Counted from the stretch's first letter, positions 8,682 through 17,794 are shown. The stretch is DNA of 64,000 bases from Rhizobium sp. R711 (GCF_002211365.1 NZ_LOKZ01000009.1:51299-115298), one strand, 5' to 3'. The notes: generated by a model from the sequence alone, not told the origin. Translations and numbers: made by a program.

Positions 8682-9449
8682 TTAGCGCACCAAGTGGTTC
8701 CCGATCGACGATCCTCCGTCGACGGTGAGAATGCTTCCGGTCGCAAACCGCGAGCGGTCCGAGGCGAGAAAAAGCATCGCCTCGGCGATTTCTTCCGGGT
8801 TGCCCATCCGGTGCAGGGCTGCACGGGCGTTGAAGTCTTCCCGCAGGGCTTGCGGGTCTGCCGCTTCGGCGAAAATCTTGGTGAAATAGGGCGAGTCGAT
8901 CGTTCCGGGGGCGACAGCGTTGACGCGGATACCGTCTTTTGCGTGGTCCAGTGCCATGGCTCTCGTGAGTGCCGAGATCGCGCCTTTCGACGCCACGTAG
9001 GCCGTGCGGTTAGCGATGGCTGACACGGCGGTGTATGAGGTCGTGTTAATAATCGATCCGCTGCCTTGTTCCGCCATAATCGGAACCACGTATTTCGAGC
9101 AGAGGAAGATCCCCTTCACGTTCACCGCCATGATCCGGTCCCAGTCGGATTCGGCGATGGTCGTGACGTTTCCCGTCATTCCGAACCCCGCGTTGTTGAC
9201 GAGAACGTCAATACGCCCCCATTTTTCCTTAACTGACCTGACCAACGCCTCGACGTCGGCGGACGAAGACACATCGGCTTTTAACGCGATCGCATCTGTC
9301 CCGATTTGTCGGGCGACGTCTTGTGCGGCATCGATGTTAACGTCGACAACGCCAACCTTAGCGCCCTGACGCGCAAACAGTTCAGCTGTTGCGCGCCCGA
9401 TCCCGCTGCCAGCCCCGGTCACCACACAGACTTTCGTTTCCAGATCCAT
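8682..9449 (-). CDS. Short-chain dehydrogenase/reductase
   Basis: 255 residues, a classical SDR. TGAGSGIG is near residues 11-18, with an Asp after beta2 (VVDVN) favouring NAD(H). NNAGFG and the catalytic Ser-Tyr-Lys set (TTSYTAVSA, then YVASKGA) are present. PGTIDSPY and the C-terminal LTVDGGSS complete the family pattern. ATG 9449 has AGAGGAG upstream; an upstream extension of the frame lacks SDR character. The gene is divergent from the flavin-reductase operon, and each side has its own copy of the operator (9484-9504 here). It probably oxidises a hydroxylated intermediate of the same pathway. In contrast to the SDR at 26357-27118, all catalytic residues are intact. Confidence 0.92.
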   Translation of the reverse strand: MDLETKVCVVTGAGSGIGRATAELFARQGAKVGVVDVNIDAAQDVARQIGTDAIALKADVSSSADVEALVRSVKEKWGRIDVLVNNAGFGMTGNVTTIAESDWDRIMAVNVKGIFLCSKYVVPIMAEQGSGSIINTTSYTAVSAIANRTAYVASKGAISALTRAMALDHAKDGIRVNAVAPGTIDSPYFTKIFAEAADPQALREDFNARAALHRMGNPEEIAEAMLFLASDRSRFATGSILTVDGGSSIGNHLVR

Positions 9450-9483
9450 AATCGTCTCCTCTTTCGCTGTATCGAGAAAACAT

Positions 9484-9504
9484 TTTCGCAGACAATCTGT
9501 CAAT
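9484..9504 (-). promoter_or_regulatory. GntR-type operator facing the SDR gene
   Basis: On the minus strand, ATTGACAGA-TTG-TCTGCGAAA: one perfect half-site and one weaker one. TTGACA serves as the -35 box, about 50 bp before the SDR start. It is paired with the divergent site at 9519-9539. Confidence 0.75.
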
Positions 9505-9518
9505 GACGAATAAAACGT

Positions 9519-9539
9519 GTTGACAGATTGTCTGCTAAT
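9519..9539 (+). promoter_or_regulatory. GntR-type operator facing the flavin reductase operon
   Basis: GTTGACAGA-TTG-TCTGCTAAT. TTGACA (9520-9525), 17 nt and CTTATC form a plausible promoter 43 bp before the flavin reductase start. Confidence 0.8.
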
Positions 9540-9581
9540 CTGCTTATCTTGAGCAACGAGACGATCTTGGGGGAGGTAACC

Positions 9582-10091
9582 ATGGCTGGTGCTGAAATAG
9601 CAGCGCAAGCGGCGTTCAAGACCGCTTTACGCCGGTTCACATCGACAATTTGCCTGATCACAACGGAATGGAAAGGTGCCCGTTACGGCATGGCCGCAAC
9701 CGCCGTCCAGTCGGTGACGGCTGACCCGCCGACCCTCCTGGTTTGCATCAACCAATCTGCTTCGATCAGCGGCCCGCTCAAGCTTACGGGAAAATTCGCG
9801 GTCAACATGCTGCATCTTAGCCATGCGCCTTTGGTTCCGCTGTTCAGTGGAAAACTGAAGGGGGAAGAGAGGTTCGCTCACGGTGAGTGGATCACGGCTG
9901 GCGGAGTTCCCATCCTCGGCGACGCCCAGGCCGCATTCGTCTGCAGCCTCAACTCTGCCGTTACCGTCGGCACCCATGACGTCGTTCTCGGCGAAGTCAT
10001 CGAGGCCCGGTTTATCGAGAATATTGCCCCGCTCCTCTACGAGGACGGGAAATTGGTTCGATCGGCAGCGCTGATCGATGCTGCCGCCTGA
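9582..10091 (+). CDS. Flavin reductase of two-component monooxygenase (RutF/HpaC-like)
   Basis: 169 residues of the flavin-reductase-like (split beta-barrel) family. Typical blocks are FKTALRRFTSTICLITTE, MAATAVQSVTADPPTLLVCIN, GKFAVNMLHLSH and GTHDVVLGEVIEA. The protein reduces FMN or FAD with NAD(P)H and hands the reduced flavin to a partner oxygenase. That partner is very likely the RutA-like enzyme two genes downstream. Start ATG 9582 follows GGGGGAGG. It is first in an operon with CMD, monooxygenase, binding protein, aminotransferase and GFA genes, under the operator at 9519. Confidence 0.88.
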   Translation: MAGAEIAAQAAFKTALRRFTSTICLITTEWKGARYGMAATAVQSVTADPPTLLVCINQSASISGPLKLTGKFAVNMLHLSHAPLVPLFSGKLKGEERFAHGEWITAGGVPILGDAQAAFVCSLNSAVTVGTHDVVLGEVIEARFIENIAPLLYEDGKLVRSAALIDAAA

Positions 10092-10164
10092 AACGTTTGG
10101 CCGAGCATTTTCGGCCTTTGACATCCACCAAATGCCTTTCGGCCGATAATGAGGAGTTTGATCC

Positions 10165-10584
10165 GTGACTATTGCCACCGATGTGAAATCGCAAGTGAAT
10201 GGGCGTCCCGTCAGTGAACGGTTCGAAAAGGGTCTGCAGACCCGTCGGGAGGTTCTCGGCGGTGCATATGTCGACGCTTCGGTAAACAAGGCGACCGAGT
10301 TCAACTGGCCGATGCAGGAGCTTGTCACCGAGTATTGCTGGAACGAGATCTGGAACAGGCCCGGCCTCGACCGCCGTTCGCGCAGCCTTCTCAATCTTGG
10401 CATGATTTCCGCCCTTAACCGCCCCCACGAGTTGAAGCTGCATGTTCGCGGCGCGATCAATAACGGCCTCAGCAAGGACGAGCTTCGCGAGGTCTTCCTA
10501 CAGGTCGCGATCTATTGCGGCGTGCCGGCGGCGATCGACAGCTTCCGCGTCGCGCAGGAAGTCTTCGAGGACATGGGCATCTAA
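10165..10584 (+). CDS. Carboxymuconolactone decarboxylase family protein
   Basis: 139 residues. The CMD-family signature runs through YCWNEIWNRPGLDRRSRSL, PHELKLHVRGAINNGLS and YCGVPAAIDSFRVA. Known relatives decarboxylate 4-carboxymuconolactone or act as AhpD-like reductases; the CxxC of AhpD is missing, so the first type is closer. It starts at GTG 10165 behind GAGGAG. A close paralogue is encoded at 49082-49510 and a remnant at 21600-21812, so this gene is a fixed part of the repeated module. No other beta-ketoadipate genes are present, so the reaction is probably on a different cyclic substrate. Confidence 0.9.
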   Translation: MTIATDVKSQVNGRPVSERFEKGLQTRREVLGGAYVDASVNKATEFNWPMQELVTEYCWNEIWNRPGLDRRSRSLLNLGMISALNRPHELKLHVRGAINNGLSKDELREVFLQVAIYCGVPAAIDSFRVAQEVFEDMGI

Positions 10585-10640
10585 TCGGTACCCCGGCTTT
10601 CGGGTCGGGAACATACCAACTCTGTGGAGGAGACTTCAAT

Positions 10641-11765
10641 ATGACGACCAGCGATGATTTCCGCGCCGCCGGAAACCCTATGTTTAACGGCAACAAGCTG
10701 AAACTTGGCGTATTCGGAACGAATTGTTCGAGCGCTTGCGCCATCACCACCGCGGAATCAACGTTCGAACCGACTTTCGAACACAATGTCGAAATTGCCA
10801 AAAAGCTCGAAGCGGCCGGGTGGGAATGCATGGTGCCGATCGCCCGGTGGCGCGGTTTCGGCGGGCCGACGAACTTCAACGGCGTGAACATGGACACGTT
10901 CACCTGGGCCGCGGCCCTGGCCGCCGTGACGACGAAACTGCAGTTTTTCTCGACGACGCATATCCCGACCCTGAACCCGATCGTCGCGACGAAGATGGCG
11001 ACGACGATCGACAATATTTCGAAGGGCAGATACGGCCTGAACCTGGTGACGGGTTGGTTTACCCCGGAAATGGAGATGTTCGGCGTTCCTATGATGGAGC
11101 ACGACACCCGTTACGAATATGCCACCGAATGGATGGAAATCGTTGACACCCTGTGGAAGAAGAACGGCGTCACCTATGACGGCCAGTTCCTGAAGGTGAA
11201 AGACGCGTTCAGCGAGCCGAAGCCCTACAACAAGGAAACGGGTCGCCCGGTCCTCATCTGCGCCGGTTCCTCGGGCAAGGGCCTGCACTTCACCGCCAAG
11301 TTCTGCGACTTCAATTTCGGCTTCATGCAGGACATGGAATCGGGCGCAGCCTGGGTGAAGAAGGTAAAGGAATTGGCTCGCGAGGAATACAAGCGCGAAC
11401 TGGGAACCTTCACCGCATGCCCGGTCGTCGTTCGCGAGACCGAAAAGGAAGCCCGGGACTACTACGACTACTATGTGAACAAAAAGGGCGATTGGGAAGC
11501 CTGCGAAAACATCTGCGAGGTTCTTCAGGTTCAGTCACAGAACCACTCGGCGGAGATGTACCAGAAGTTCAAGGAGCGCTTTATCGCCGGCTGGGGCGGC
11601 TACCCGATCGTCGGAACGCCGGAACAAGTCGCCGACAAGCTCGTCGCATTGAGCAATACCGGCGTCGACGGCGCGCTTCTCACGATGGTCGACTACAACG
11701 AAGAGCTGCCGTTCTTCAACGACCGCGTGATGCCCCTGCTGAAACAGGCCGGCCTCAGGAACTGA
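10641..11765 (+). CDS. RutA-like FMN-dependent monooxygenase (LLM class)
   Basis: 374 residues of the luciferase-like monooxygenase superfamily. The closest recognisable pattern is pyrimidine oxygenase RutA: IARWRGFGGPTNF (RutA has a comparable LRGFGG), AAVTTKLQFFST, MATTIDNISKGRYGLNLVTGW, VLICAGSSGKGL and KFCDFNF. Group members use FMNH2 and O2, some through a flavin-N5-oxide, to cleave ring C-N or C-S bonds. ATG 10641 follows GGAGGAG. The flavin reductase sits two genes upstream. Rut pathway genes for pyrimidine breakdown (rutB, rutC, rutG) are absent, so pyrimidine use is unlikely; riboflavin lyase RcaE is another relative. Version B has no copy of this gene. It probably carries out the first oxidative step. 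Confidence 0.88.
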   Translation: MTTSDDFRAAGNPMFNGNKLKLGVFGTNCSSACAITTAESTFEPTFEHNVEIAKKLEAAGWECMVPIARWRGFGGPTNFNGVNMDTFTWAAALAAVTTKLQFFSTTHIPTLNPIVATKMATTIDNISKGRYGLNLVTGWFTPEMEMFGVPMMEHDTRYEYATEWMEIVDTLWKKNGVTYDGQFLKVKDAFSEPKPYNKETGRPVLICAGSSGKGLHFTAKFCDFNFGFMQDMESGAAWVKKVKELAREEYKRELGTFTACPVVVRETEKEARDYYDYYVNKKGDWEACENICEVLQVQSQNHSAEMYQKFKERFIAGWGGYPIVGTPEQVADKLVALSNTGVDGALLTMVDYNEELPFFNDRVMPLLKQAGLRN

Positions 11766-11893
11766 CCGTTCCGCGGGCGGCGCAAGCCGCCCGCCACCAA
11801 TCCGAAATCGAAACACGTTTCACCAAATCCCTGGCTCGACGCGAACGGCGTCGACTGCTGTAGCGGATGCAAAGAGGGGAGGAGACCCTACAC

Positions 11894-13063
11894 ATGCTGA
11901 AGAAGGTTTACACCGCATTGAGCGTGATCATCGGGCTAGGCCTGATGACCACCGCCGCATTCGCGGACGGCTTAGACTCGCTACCACCGGACCAGAAGCA
12001 GCTTTACCAGCTCGTGGACCCGGCAATTCCCCTCGGCGGTACGCCGCTCAAGGATTTTGTTGCCAAGCGGCCGCCGCCGTGGAAAATCGGCTACGCGTCC
12101 ACTTATGCCGGCAACACGTGGCGTGCCCAGATCCTCACTGAAATGAACGAGGTTCTGCTTCCGAAATACAAGGAGGCTGGACTGGTATCTGACCTTGTCG
12201 TCACGCAGTCCGACCTGAAGGACGCGACGCAAATCCAGCAGATGCGCCAGATGGTCGACGACGGCGTCGATGCCATCATCATCTGCTGCTCGAACGTGAC
12301 GGCCATCAACCAGACCATCGAATACGCGCATTCTAAGGGCGTTCCGGTTTTCTCCTTCTCGGGTTACGTCACATCGCCGTACGCGATCAATGCGACCGAA
12401 AACAACACCCAGGGCGGCTACACGGCCGCGAAATGGCTGGCGGAGGAAATCGGCGGCAAGGGCAACGTGCTGACGGTCTCGGGCATTCCGGGCTTCGCAT
12501 CGTCCGACAGCTTCAATGTCGGTGCCAAGAAGGCGTTCGACGAGTACAAGGACATCACCGTCGTGGGCGATGTCGCTGGCAAGTGGACCGATCAGGTCGC
12601 CCAGGTCGAAGTCCAGAAATTCCTCGCGACGAACCCTACCGAAATCGCAGGTATCCTCGTCCAGTCGGCGTCCGAAAACGGTGTGGTCAACGCGGTCCAG
12701 CAGTCGGGCCGCGACATGATGCCAATCGTTCTCGGCGGCGAGGCGTCGGCGGCGTGCTACTGGCGCAACAATCCCGACTTCATCAGCAAGAGCTTCCACT
12801 TCTGGCCGCCGCGGGCCGACGCCCGCCTGGTGTGGGACGTGATGATGCGGACGCTCCAAGGCCAGGGGCCGAAGATCCAGTCGATCCTGCGACCGGCTCT
12901 TCCCTACACGATCGACGATGTGAAGGAAGCAATTCCGGAAGATTGCGATCCGAACTCCACGGCGTGGATCGAGCCCAAGGGCGATGCATGGTGGCCCGCG
13001 GACGTAGCAGCACAGTATTTCGAGCGCCCGGAAGATCCGCTGGCCTGGCGGCCGAAGAAGTAA
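11894..13063 (+). CDS. ABC transporter periplasmic substrate-binding protein
   Basis: 389 residues with a clear signal peptide (MLKKVYTALSVIIGLGL...AFA, cleavage near 24). The mature part is a periplasmic-binding-protein type 1 fold of the ribose/galactose kind (WKIGYASTYAGNTWRA, MVDDGVDAIIICCSN, VSGIPGFASSDSF). It has an unusual Cys-Cys pair and a long aromatic C-terminal region (GGEASAACYWRNNPDF, FHFWPP). Two paralogues are encoded at 22271-23440 and 46534-47700. Start ATG 11894 has GGGGAGGAG upstream. Its membrane and ATPase partners are encoded at 15258-18808, in a separate unit behind a second operator. The ligand is unknown; the conserved aromatic residues could suit a sugar or aromatic ring. 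Confidence 0.88.
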   Translation: MLKKVYTALSVIIGLGLMTTAAFADGLDSLPPDQKQLYQLVDPAIPLGGTPLKDFVAKRPPPWKIGYASTYAGNTWRAQILTEMNEVLLPKYKEAGLVSDLVVTQSDLKDATQIQQMRQMVDDGVDAIIICCSNVTAINQTIEYAHSKGVPVFSFSGYVTSPYAINATENNTQGGYTAAKWLAEEIGGKGNVLTVSGIPGFASSDSFNVGAKKAFDEYKDITVVGDVAGKWTDQVAQVEVQKFLATNPTEIAGILVQSASENGVVNAVQQSGRDMMPIVLGGEASAACYWRNNPDFISKSFHFWPPRADARLVWDVMMRTLQGQGPKIQSILRPALPYTIDDVKEAIPEDCDPNSTAWIEPKGDAWWPADVAAQYFERPEDPLAWRPKK

Positions 13064-13145
13064 TCGACGACCTCCCAAGTTGTCCCGCGACCTCCGCGCC
13101 GGCTTCATCCGTCGGCGCGGAGGACCTACGATAAGGAACCAGAAG

Positions 13146-14357
13146 TTGGAATTCCACAAGATACAGCGTTTGCCCCCTTACGTCTTCGACCAGGTGAACC
13201 GTCTCAAGTCCAGCGCGCGCGCGGCCGGAACCGACATCATCGATCTTGGAATGGGCAATCCCGATCTTCCCACGCCAAGCTGGGTTGTGGACAAGCTATG
13301 CGAAGCGGTGCAGCACCCGCGCACGCACCGCTATTCGGCTTCCAAGGGCATTATCGGGCTTCGCCGCGCCAAGGCTGCGTATTACGCCCGCCGGTTCAAT
13401 GTGAAGCTTGATCCGGATACCCAGGTTGTTGCGACGCTCGGGTCCAAAGAGGGGTTTGCGAACATGGCACAGGCCATAACCGCCCCCGGGGATGTCATTC
13501 TCTGTCCGAACCCTTCCTATCCGATCCATACGTTCGGTTTTCTCATGGCAGGGGGCGTGATAAGGTCGGTACCGGTCGAGCCGGATGAGACCTTCTTCCA
13601 AGCTCTCGAAATGGCGGTGCGGCATTCGGTACCGAAGCCTCTGGCGCTCATCATAAGCTACCCGTCGAACCCCACCGCTCGCGTCGCGACGCTCGACTTC
13701 TATAAGGACGTCATCGCCTTCGCGAAGAAGCACGATCTCATCGTTCTGTCGGACATCGCCTACGCTGAAATCTATTTCGACGGTCCGCCGCCGCCGTCTG
13801 TTCTCGAAGTCCCCGGCGCGATCGACGTGGCCGTCGAGTTCTCCTCGATGTCGAAGACATTCTCTATGCCCGGTTGGCGCGTTGGGTTTGCGGTGGGCAA
13901 CGAACGGCTCATCCGAGCGTTGACGCGCGTGAAATCGTACCTCGACTACGGAGCATTTACGCCGATACAGGTCGCCGCCGCTCATGCCCTAAACTCGGAC
14001 GGGGAGGACGCCGCGCGGGCCCGAGACATCTACAAGACGCGCAGAGATACACTGATCAAGACCTTTGCCGATGCCGGGTTCGACGTTCCAGCTCCTGCGG
14101 CGACGATGTTCGCATGGGCGAAGATACCCCCGGATTTCCGACACCTTGGCTCGCTGGAGTTTTCGAAACTCGTGCTCGAGAAGGCACAGGTCGCGATTTC
14201 GCCTGGCATCGGTTTCGGCGAGATGGGTGACGAATACGTACGGCTGGCGTTCGTGGAGAACGAAGACAGAATCCGGCAGGCTGCACGGAACTTGAAGCGG
14301 TGGCTTTCTCCGAGCGCGCGACTGCCACAACACGATAGAGCGATGGAAGGATTTTGA
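13146..14357 (+). CDS. Class I/II PLP aminotransferase (AlaC-like)
   Basis: About 403 residues. The fold-type I pattern is clear: DIIDLGMGNPDLPTP, SASKGIIGLR, ISYPSNPTARVA, a Schiff-base Lys in SSMSKTFSMPGWRVGF, and a C-terminal VRLAFVENEDRIRQA. It resembles the alanine/glutamate-pyruvate transaminase AlaC group that begins EFHKIxRLPPYVF. The start is therefore placed at TTG 13146 behind AAGGA, dropping a poorly conserved 22-residue upstream extension. It lies between the binding protein and the GFA gene and overlaps neither. It may supply or remove an amino group in the pathway, or recycle alanine. No counterpart exists in version B. Confidence 0.85.
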   Translation: MEFHKIQRLPPYVFDQVNRLKSSARAAGTDIIDLGMGNPDLPTPSWVVDKLCEAVQHPRTHRYSASKGIIGLRRAKAAYYARRFNVKLDPDTQVVATLGSKEGFANMAQAITAPGDVILCPNPSYPIHTFGFLMAGGVIRSVPVEPDETFFQALEMAVRHSVPKPLALIISYPSNPTARVATLDFYKDVIAFAKKHDLIVLSDIAYAEIYFDGPPPPSVLEVPGAIDVAVEFSSMSKTFSMPGWRVGFAVGNERLIRALTRVKSYLDYGAFTPIQVAAAHALNSDGEDAARARDIYKTRRDTLIKTFADAGFDVPAPAATMFAWAKIPPDFRHLGSLEFSKLVLEKAQVAISPGIGFGEMGDEYVRLAFVENEDRIRQAARNLKRWLSPSARLPQHDRAMEGF

Positions 14358-14359
14358 AC

Positions 14360-14758
14360 ATGCCGATCCTCGGATCTTGCCAATGTAAAGCGGTCCAGTA
14401 CGAAGTGTCGGAACTGGACGGCCCGATGTGGAACTGCTTTTGCCAGACGTGCAGAAAGTCCCATGCGGCCGATCACAACACTGCCGCCAAGGTGAAGAGT
14501 GAGAACTTCAAGCTGATTTCCGGCGAGGACGTCCTTCGCAGCTTTGAGTCGACCCCGGGAAAACTGAGGTGGTTCTGCTCACGCTGTGGTTCGCACGTTT
14601 ATGCAGAACGGCCTGCCAACCCGGAGATGAAGGTGCTGCGGGCAGGCACCTTTGACACTGATCCTGGTTCGGTTCCTATGTCCAACGTCTGGCTGTCGCA
14701 CGCCAGACCGTGGCTTGCTCACGACCCCGCGAAGGAAAACTTCGAAGAGTTCCCGTGA
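14360..14758 (+). CDS. GFA family (glutathione-dependent formaldehyde-activating-like) protein
   Basis: 132 residues with the zinc-binding cysteine pattern of the GFA/CENP-V fold: GSCQCKAVQYEV, CFCQTCRKSH and FCSRCGSHVY. Most family members have no known reaction; the prototype helps combine formaldehyde with glutathione. It starts 2 nt after the aminotransferase stop behind GGAAGG, so the two genes are translationally close. It is the last clear gene of the 9582-14758 operon. A role in handling a released C1 aldehyde is possible but not shown. Confidence 0.85.
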   Translation: MPILGSCQCKAVQYEVSELDGPMWNCFCQTCRKSHAADHNTAAKVKSENFKLISGEDVLRSFESTPGKLRWFCSRCGSHVYAERPANPEMKVLRAGTFDTDPGSVPMSNVWLSHARPWLAHDPAKENFEEFP

Positions 14759-15113
14759 TCCTTTCACGGTTGCGCGCGGCTCGGGGCTGATCGAGAATGA
14801 GTTCGATCTGCCCCCAGCGTGGAAGGGCTGGATGATCGAGTGGCACTTGCCGCGTTCGACGCGTGGAGGTTGGGATGTTCCGTATGCCCCAATCGAAACG
14901 GTCGCCTTCATCAGAGTGGGTGCGGATGGTCATTCCGATTACCGGACACCTTCAATAGCGCTTTGGTCCTGGCTTGATGGCGAAGGCCGCCAGATCGTAG
15001 AACCTCTGACCGACCTCAGGCGTGTGACGTGCGTTTACAACTTCAGGGCGTCGAGCAACCAACCCATTTCATCGAAACCAACTCGACATCCCGATAAGGG
15101 CATGGCGGCTCTA
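14759..15113 (+). other. Intergenic stretch, possible gene remnant
   Basis: A plus-strand frame stays open through 14762-15125 and encodes an even, protein-like composition (for example GLIENEFDLPPAWKGW and GGWDVPYAPIETVAFIR), but it has no clear start with a ribosome binding site and no family I recognise. It may be the tail of a broken gene. The following operator overlaps its end. Confidence 0.3.
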
Positions 15114-15140
15114 TTGACAGATTAGCAGACAATCTGTCAT
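15114..15140 (+). promoter_or_regulatory. Double overlapping GntR-type operator
   Basis: TTGACAGATT (15114-15123), AGCAGAC and AATCTGTCAT (15131-15140): the same 10-7-10 layout as 3232-3258. It contains CAGACAATCTG as a central palindrome. It is 117 bp before the ABC ATPase start. Confidence 0.75.
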
Positions 15141-15257
15141 TCTATAGTTCACCGAGTGAATTCTCGGAGCGTTCAAAACGGCAGTCACAATCCAGCAAGA
15201 GGCCCGGGCATTCGGATGCCCTGGCGCGGTTTGCTGCTGCCTAAAGGGAGGATGGGC

Positions 15258-16817
15258 ATGACGAATGACGTCGCCGTAAGCATGACGGCCGTTGCCAAAT
15301 CGTTTGGCGAAACGAAGGCTTTGAAGACATGCGATTTTGTCGCCCGGGCAGGAGAGGTGCACGCGATCGTTGGCGAGAATGGCAGCGGCAAGAGCACCAT
15401 GGCGAAGATCATGTCCGGCGTTATCGCTGCCGATGCAGGATCTGTCCTGATCCTTGGTAAGACTATCAATTCGCCAGTCGATGCCAAAGGGGTTGGTCTC
15501 GCTACAATCTTCCAGGAAGTCCTTGTCGCCGATGAGGCGAGTGTCCTCGACAACCTTTTCGTGGGAAGCGAGGACATGTTCTCGTTTCGGAAGTCCTCCA
15601 AAGAACGTGAAAGCGTTGCGCAAAGCCTTCTGCACCGTCTGGTCGGAAAGCATGTCGATCTCAGGCAGAACGTCGGCGATCTTCCGCTCAGCATCAAGCA
15701 ATGGATCGTGATTGCCCGAGCCGTTTTGAGGAAACCCAAGGTCCTGATCCTGGACGAGTCCTCGGCTGCACTCGATCTGGACGCGACTGTCCGGCTCCAC
15801 GAAGAGATCGATCGGCTCCGGTCCGAAGGATGCGCGGTTATCATCGTCACGCACCGCATCGCCGAGCTCGTCCGTATAGCCGATCGGGCGACAATACTGA
15901 GAGACGGTTTCACTGTCGGTGTCCTTGAGAAATCCGAGATCACCGAGGCCAACCTCCTGCGCATGATGACCCCTCAAGACCGCCAGATTTCCGCCGCTGC
16001 TTCAAAATCTGCACGGGGCCTGTCAGGTGATCGCAAGGAGGTTCTATCCGTGCGTGACGCGCGCCCCCAAGAGGCATCGCAACCGTTCGACTTCGTCCTT
16101 CCGCAGGGATCCATCGTAGGCGTTGCAGGACTGGACGGCCAGGGCCAAGACGCCTTCGTGCGACTGGTCGCAAGGATCATGTCACCGTTCGGAGGAGCGG
16201 TCCGGATCCTGAACAGGGAAAGCACCGGTCTCGTCGAAGTCAACACGCTCGACGACGCCGCGAACAAGGGCATTGTGTATGTATCCGGCGACCGGAAGAG
16301 GGAAGGAATTTTCCCACAGCAAAGCATTTTCGAGAACCTCGCCATCGGTATCTACCAAAAGAACCTGGGGCCGTTCGGTGTCATCAGGCGGAAAAAGCTG
16401 AAGCAGACGTTTGCCCGGGAGGTCGAGCGGCTCCGCGTCAAGATCGGGCACCCGGACAACCGGATTACATCCCTTTCCGGTGGTAACCAGCAGAAGGTCC
16501 TGATCGGTCGTGCCTTCGCCAATGATCCCAGAGTGATCGTTCTTAACGACCCTGCTCGGGGCGTGGACCTCAACACCAAGCGCGACCTGTATCGCGAGCT
16601 TCGGCTGTTTGCCGAAGGTGGCGGCTCGGTAATCTACCTTTCGAGCGAGATCGAGGAGTTTCTCGGTTTCGCCGATCGCGTCGATGTCTTTCACAAAGGG
16701 AGCATCCATCGCTCCCTCGACGGCACCGACATCAACGAAGAAACCATTCTCGCTGCAATGTTCGGCCGCTCGGTTGCCGAAACTACGGAATTCTCCAAAG
16801 AGAGAAAGGCACACTGA
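15258..16817 (+). CDS. Sugar-type ABC transporter ATPase (two fused domains)
   Basis: 519 residues in the RbsA/MglA layout. The first domain has Walker A GENGSGKST and Walker B LILDESSAALD, but its signature is the degenerate LPLSIKQW. The second domain has no intact Walker A (GVAGLDGQGQDA) but a good LSGGNQQKVLIGRAF signature and VLNDPARGVDL. ATG 15258 is preferred because of AAAGGGAGG upstream and conserved alignment with the paralogue at 44890-46443. The stop overlaps the next gene's start by one base (TGATG), indicating coupled translation. It drives uptake by the two permeases that follow, with the binding protein encoded at 11894. Confidence 0.92.
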   Translation: MTNDVAVSMTAVAKSFGETKALKTCDFVARAGEVHAIVGENGSGKSTMAKIMSGVIAADAGSVLILGKTINSPVDAKGVGLATIFQEVLVADEASVLDNLFVGSEDMFSFRKSSKERESVAQSLLHRLVGKHVDLRQNVGDLPLSIKQWIVIARAVLRKPKVLILDESSAALDLDATVRLHEEIDRLRSEGCAVIIVTHRIAELVRIADRATILRDGFTVGVLEKSEITEANLLRMMTPQDRQISAAASKSARGLSGDRKEVLSVRDARPQEASQPFDFVLPQGSIVGVAGLDGQGQDAFVRLVARIMSPFGGAVRILNRESTGLVEVNTLDDAANKGIVYVSGDRKREGIFPQQSIFENLAIGIYQKNLGPFGVIRRKKLKQTFAREVERLRVKIGHPDNRITSLSGGNQQKVLIGRAFANDPRVIVLNDPARGVDLNTKRDLYRELRLFAEGGGSVIYLSSEIEEFLGFADRVDVFHKGSIHRSLDGTDINEETILAAMFGRSVAETTEFSKERKAH

Positions 16818-17782
16818 TGTCGCAACGTTTTGTTCCTCCGCTCGACAGGTCGCTGACCGTACCGCTCGTTCTTTTCGGAGTGTTGCTCGTCGCCGCAGCC
16901 GTGCTCTCGCCGCGGCTGTTCACCGCAACCGGAATGGGCGGAGCAATCATCGTCGCAGCACCTTTGATCCTCACGACGCTGGCCCTGACACCGATCGTGA
17001 TGGCAGGCCGCGGTTCGGTCGACCTTTCCGTTGGCCCACTGATGGGTTTCGTGAACGTCACCCTGATCGGCTGGCTCTCGGCAAGTGGTTACACGTCTCC
17101 GCTCGCGGTGATTTGCTGGGTGGTGGCAGTCGGCGCACTGTACCAGTTGCTGCAGGCGCTCATCATCATTTACGTCCGGGTCGCCCCCATCATCGTCACG
17201 CTTTCCAGCTTCCTCGTCCTTTCAGGCGTGAACCTCATGGTCATGTCAAGGCCGGGCGGCGTCGCGCCGGACTGGATGATGACGTGGGGAGCAGGAACCA
17301 CGATTTTATCTCCGGTGCTGATCATCGTCCTGGCGGCGTTCGCTCTTTGGGCCGTTATGCGCCGGACCACCTTTTACTCCCACCTCCGCATGACAGGCGC
17401 CGACGAACGGATGGCCTACACGAGCGGAGTGAAAGTCGACACCGTACGCATCTGCGCCCATCTCCTCGGCGGCGTCTTCGTCGGCCTTGCCGCGCTCAGC
17501 TATACGGCATTGATCTCTTCGGGCGATCCTACCCAGGGGAGCAGCTACACGCTCCAGGCGATTACCGCCCTGGTGCTCGGTGGCGCAAATTTGGCTGGCG
17601 GGAGAGGGGGGGCTTTGGGGTCGACGCTTGGTGCGCTGAACATGTTCCTCATCTCGTACCTGCTTTCCGCCTTCAGTTTCGGAAGCGTGACAGGGTTCGT
17701 GACGCAAATGGCTTTCGGCCTGATCCTCGTGGCATCGCTCCTCGTCAACGTATTCATGACGGCCCGGCGCCCGGCTTTCTAG
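16817..17782 (+). CDS. ABC transporter permease (ribose/branched-chain type)
   Basis: 321 residues, about nine to ten hydrophobic segments, in the BPD_transp_2 family. Typical blocks are MAGRGSVDLSVGPLMGF and ALVLGGANLAGGRGGALGSTLGA near the C-terminus. It is nearly collinear with the protein at 43919-44893. It starts at ATG 16817 inside the ATPase stop and precedes the second permease by 12 nt, so the importer probably uses a heterodimeric membrane channel. Confidence 0.92.
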   Translation: MSQRFVPPLDRSLTVPLVLFGVLLVAAAVLSPRLFTATGMGGAIIVAAPLILTTLALTPIVMAGRGSVDLSVGPLMGFVNVTLIGWLSASGYTSPLAVICWVVAVGALYQLLQALIIIYVRVAPIIVTLSSFLVLSGVNLMVMSRPGGVAPDWMMTWGAGTTILSPVLIIVLAAFALWAVMRRTTFYSHLRMTGADERMAYTSGVKVDTVRICAHLLGGVFVGLAALSYTALISSGDPTQGSSYTLQAITALVLGGANLAGGRGGALGSTLGALNMFLISYLLSAFSFGSVTGFVTQMAFGLILVASLLVNVFMTARRPAF

Positions 17783-17794
17783 GGAGGACTTGTA

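Noticed and set aside
10641..11765. Naming the LLM enzyme rutA and inferring uracil catabolism
   Set aside because: rutB, rutC, rutD, rutE and rutG partners are missing and the genes around it suit another pathway.
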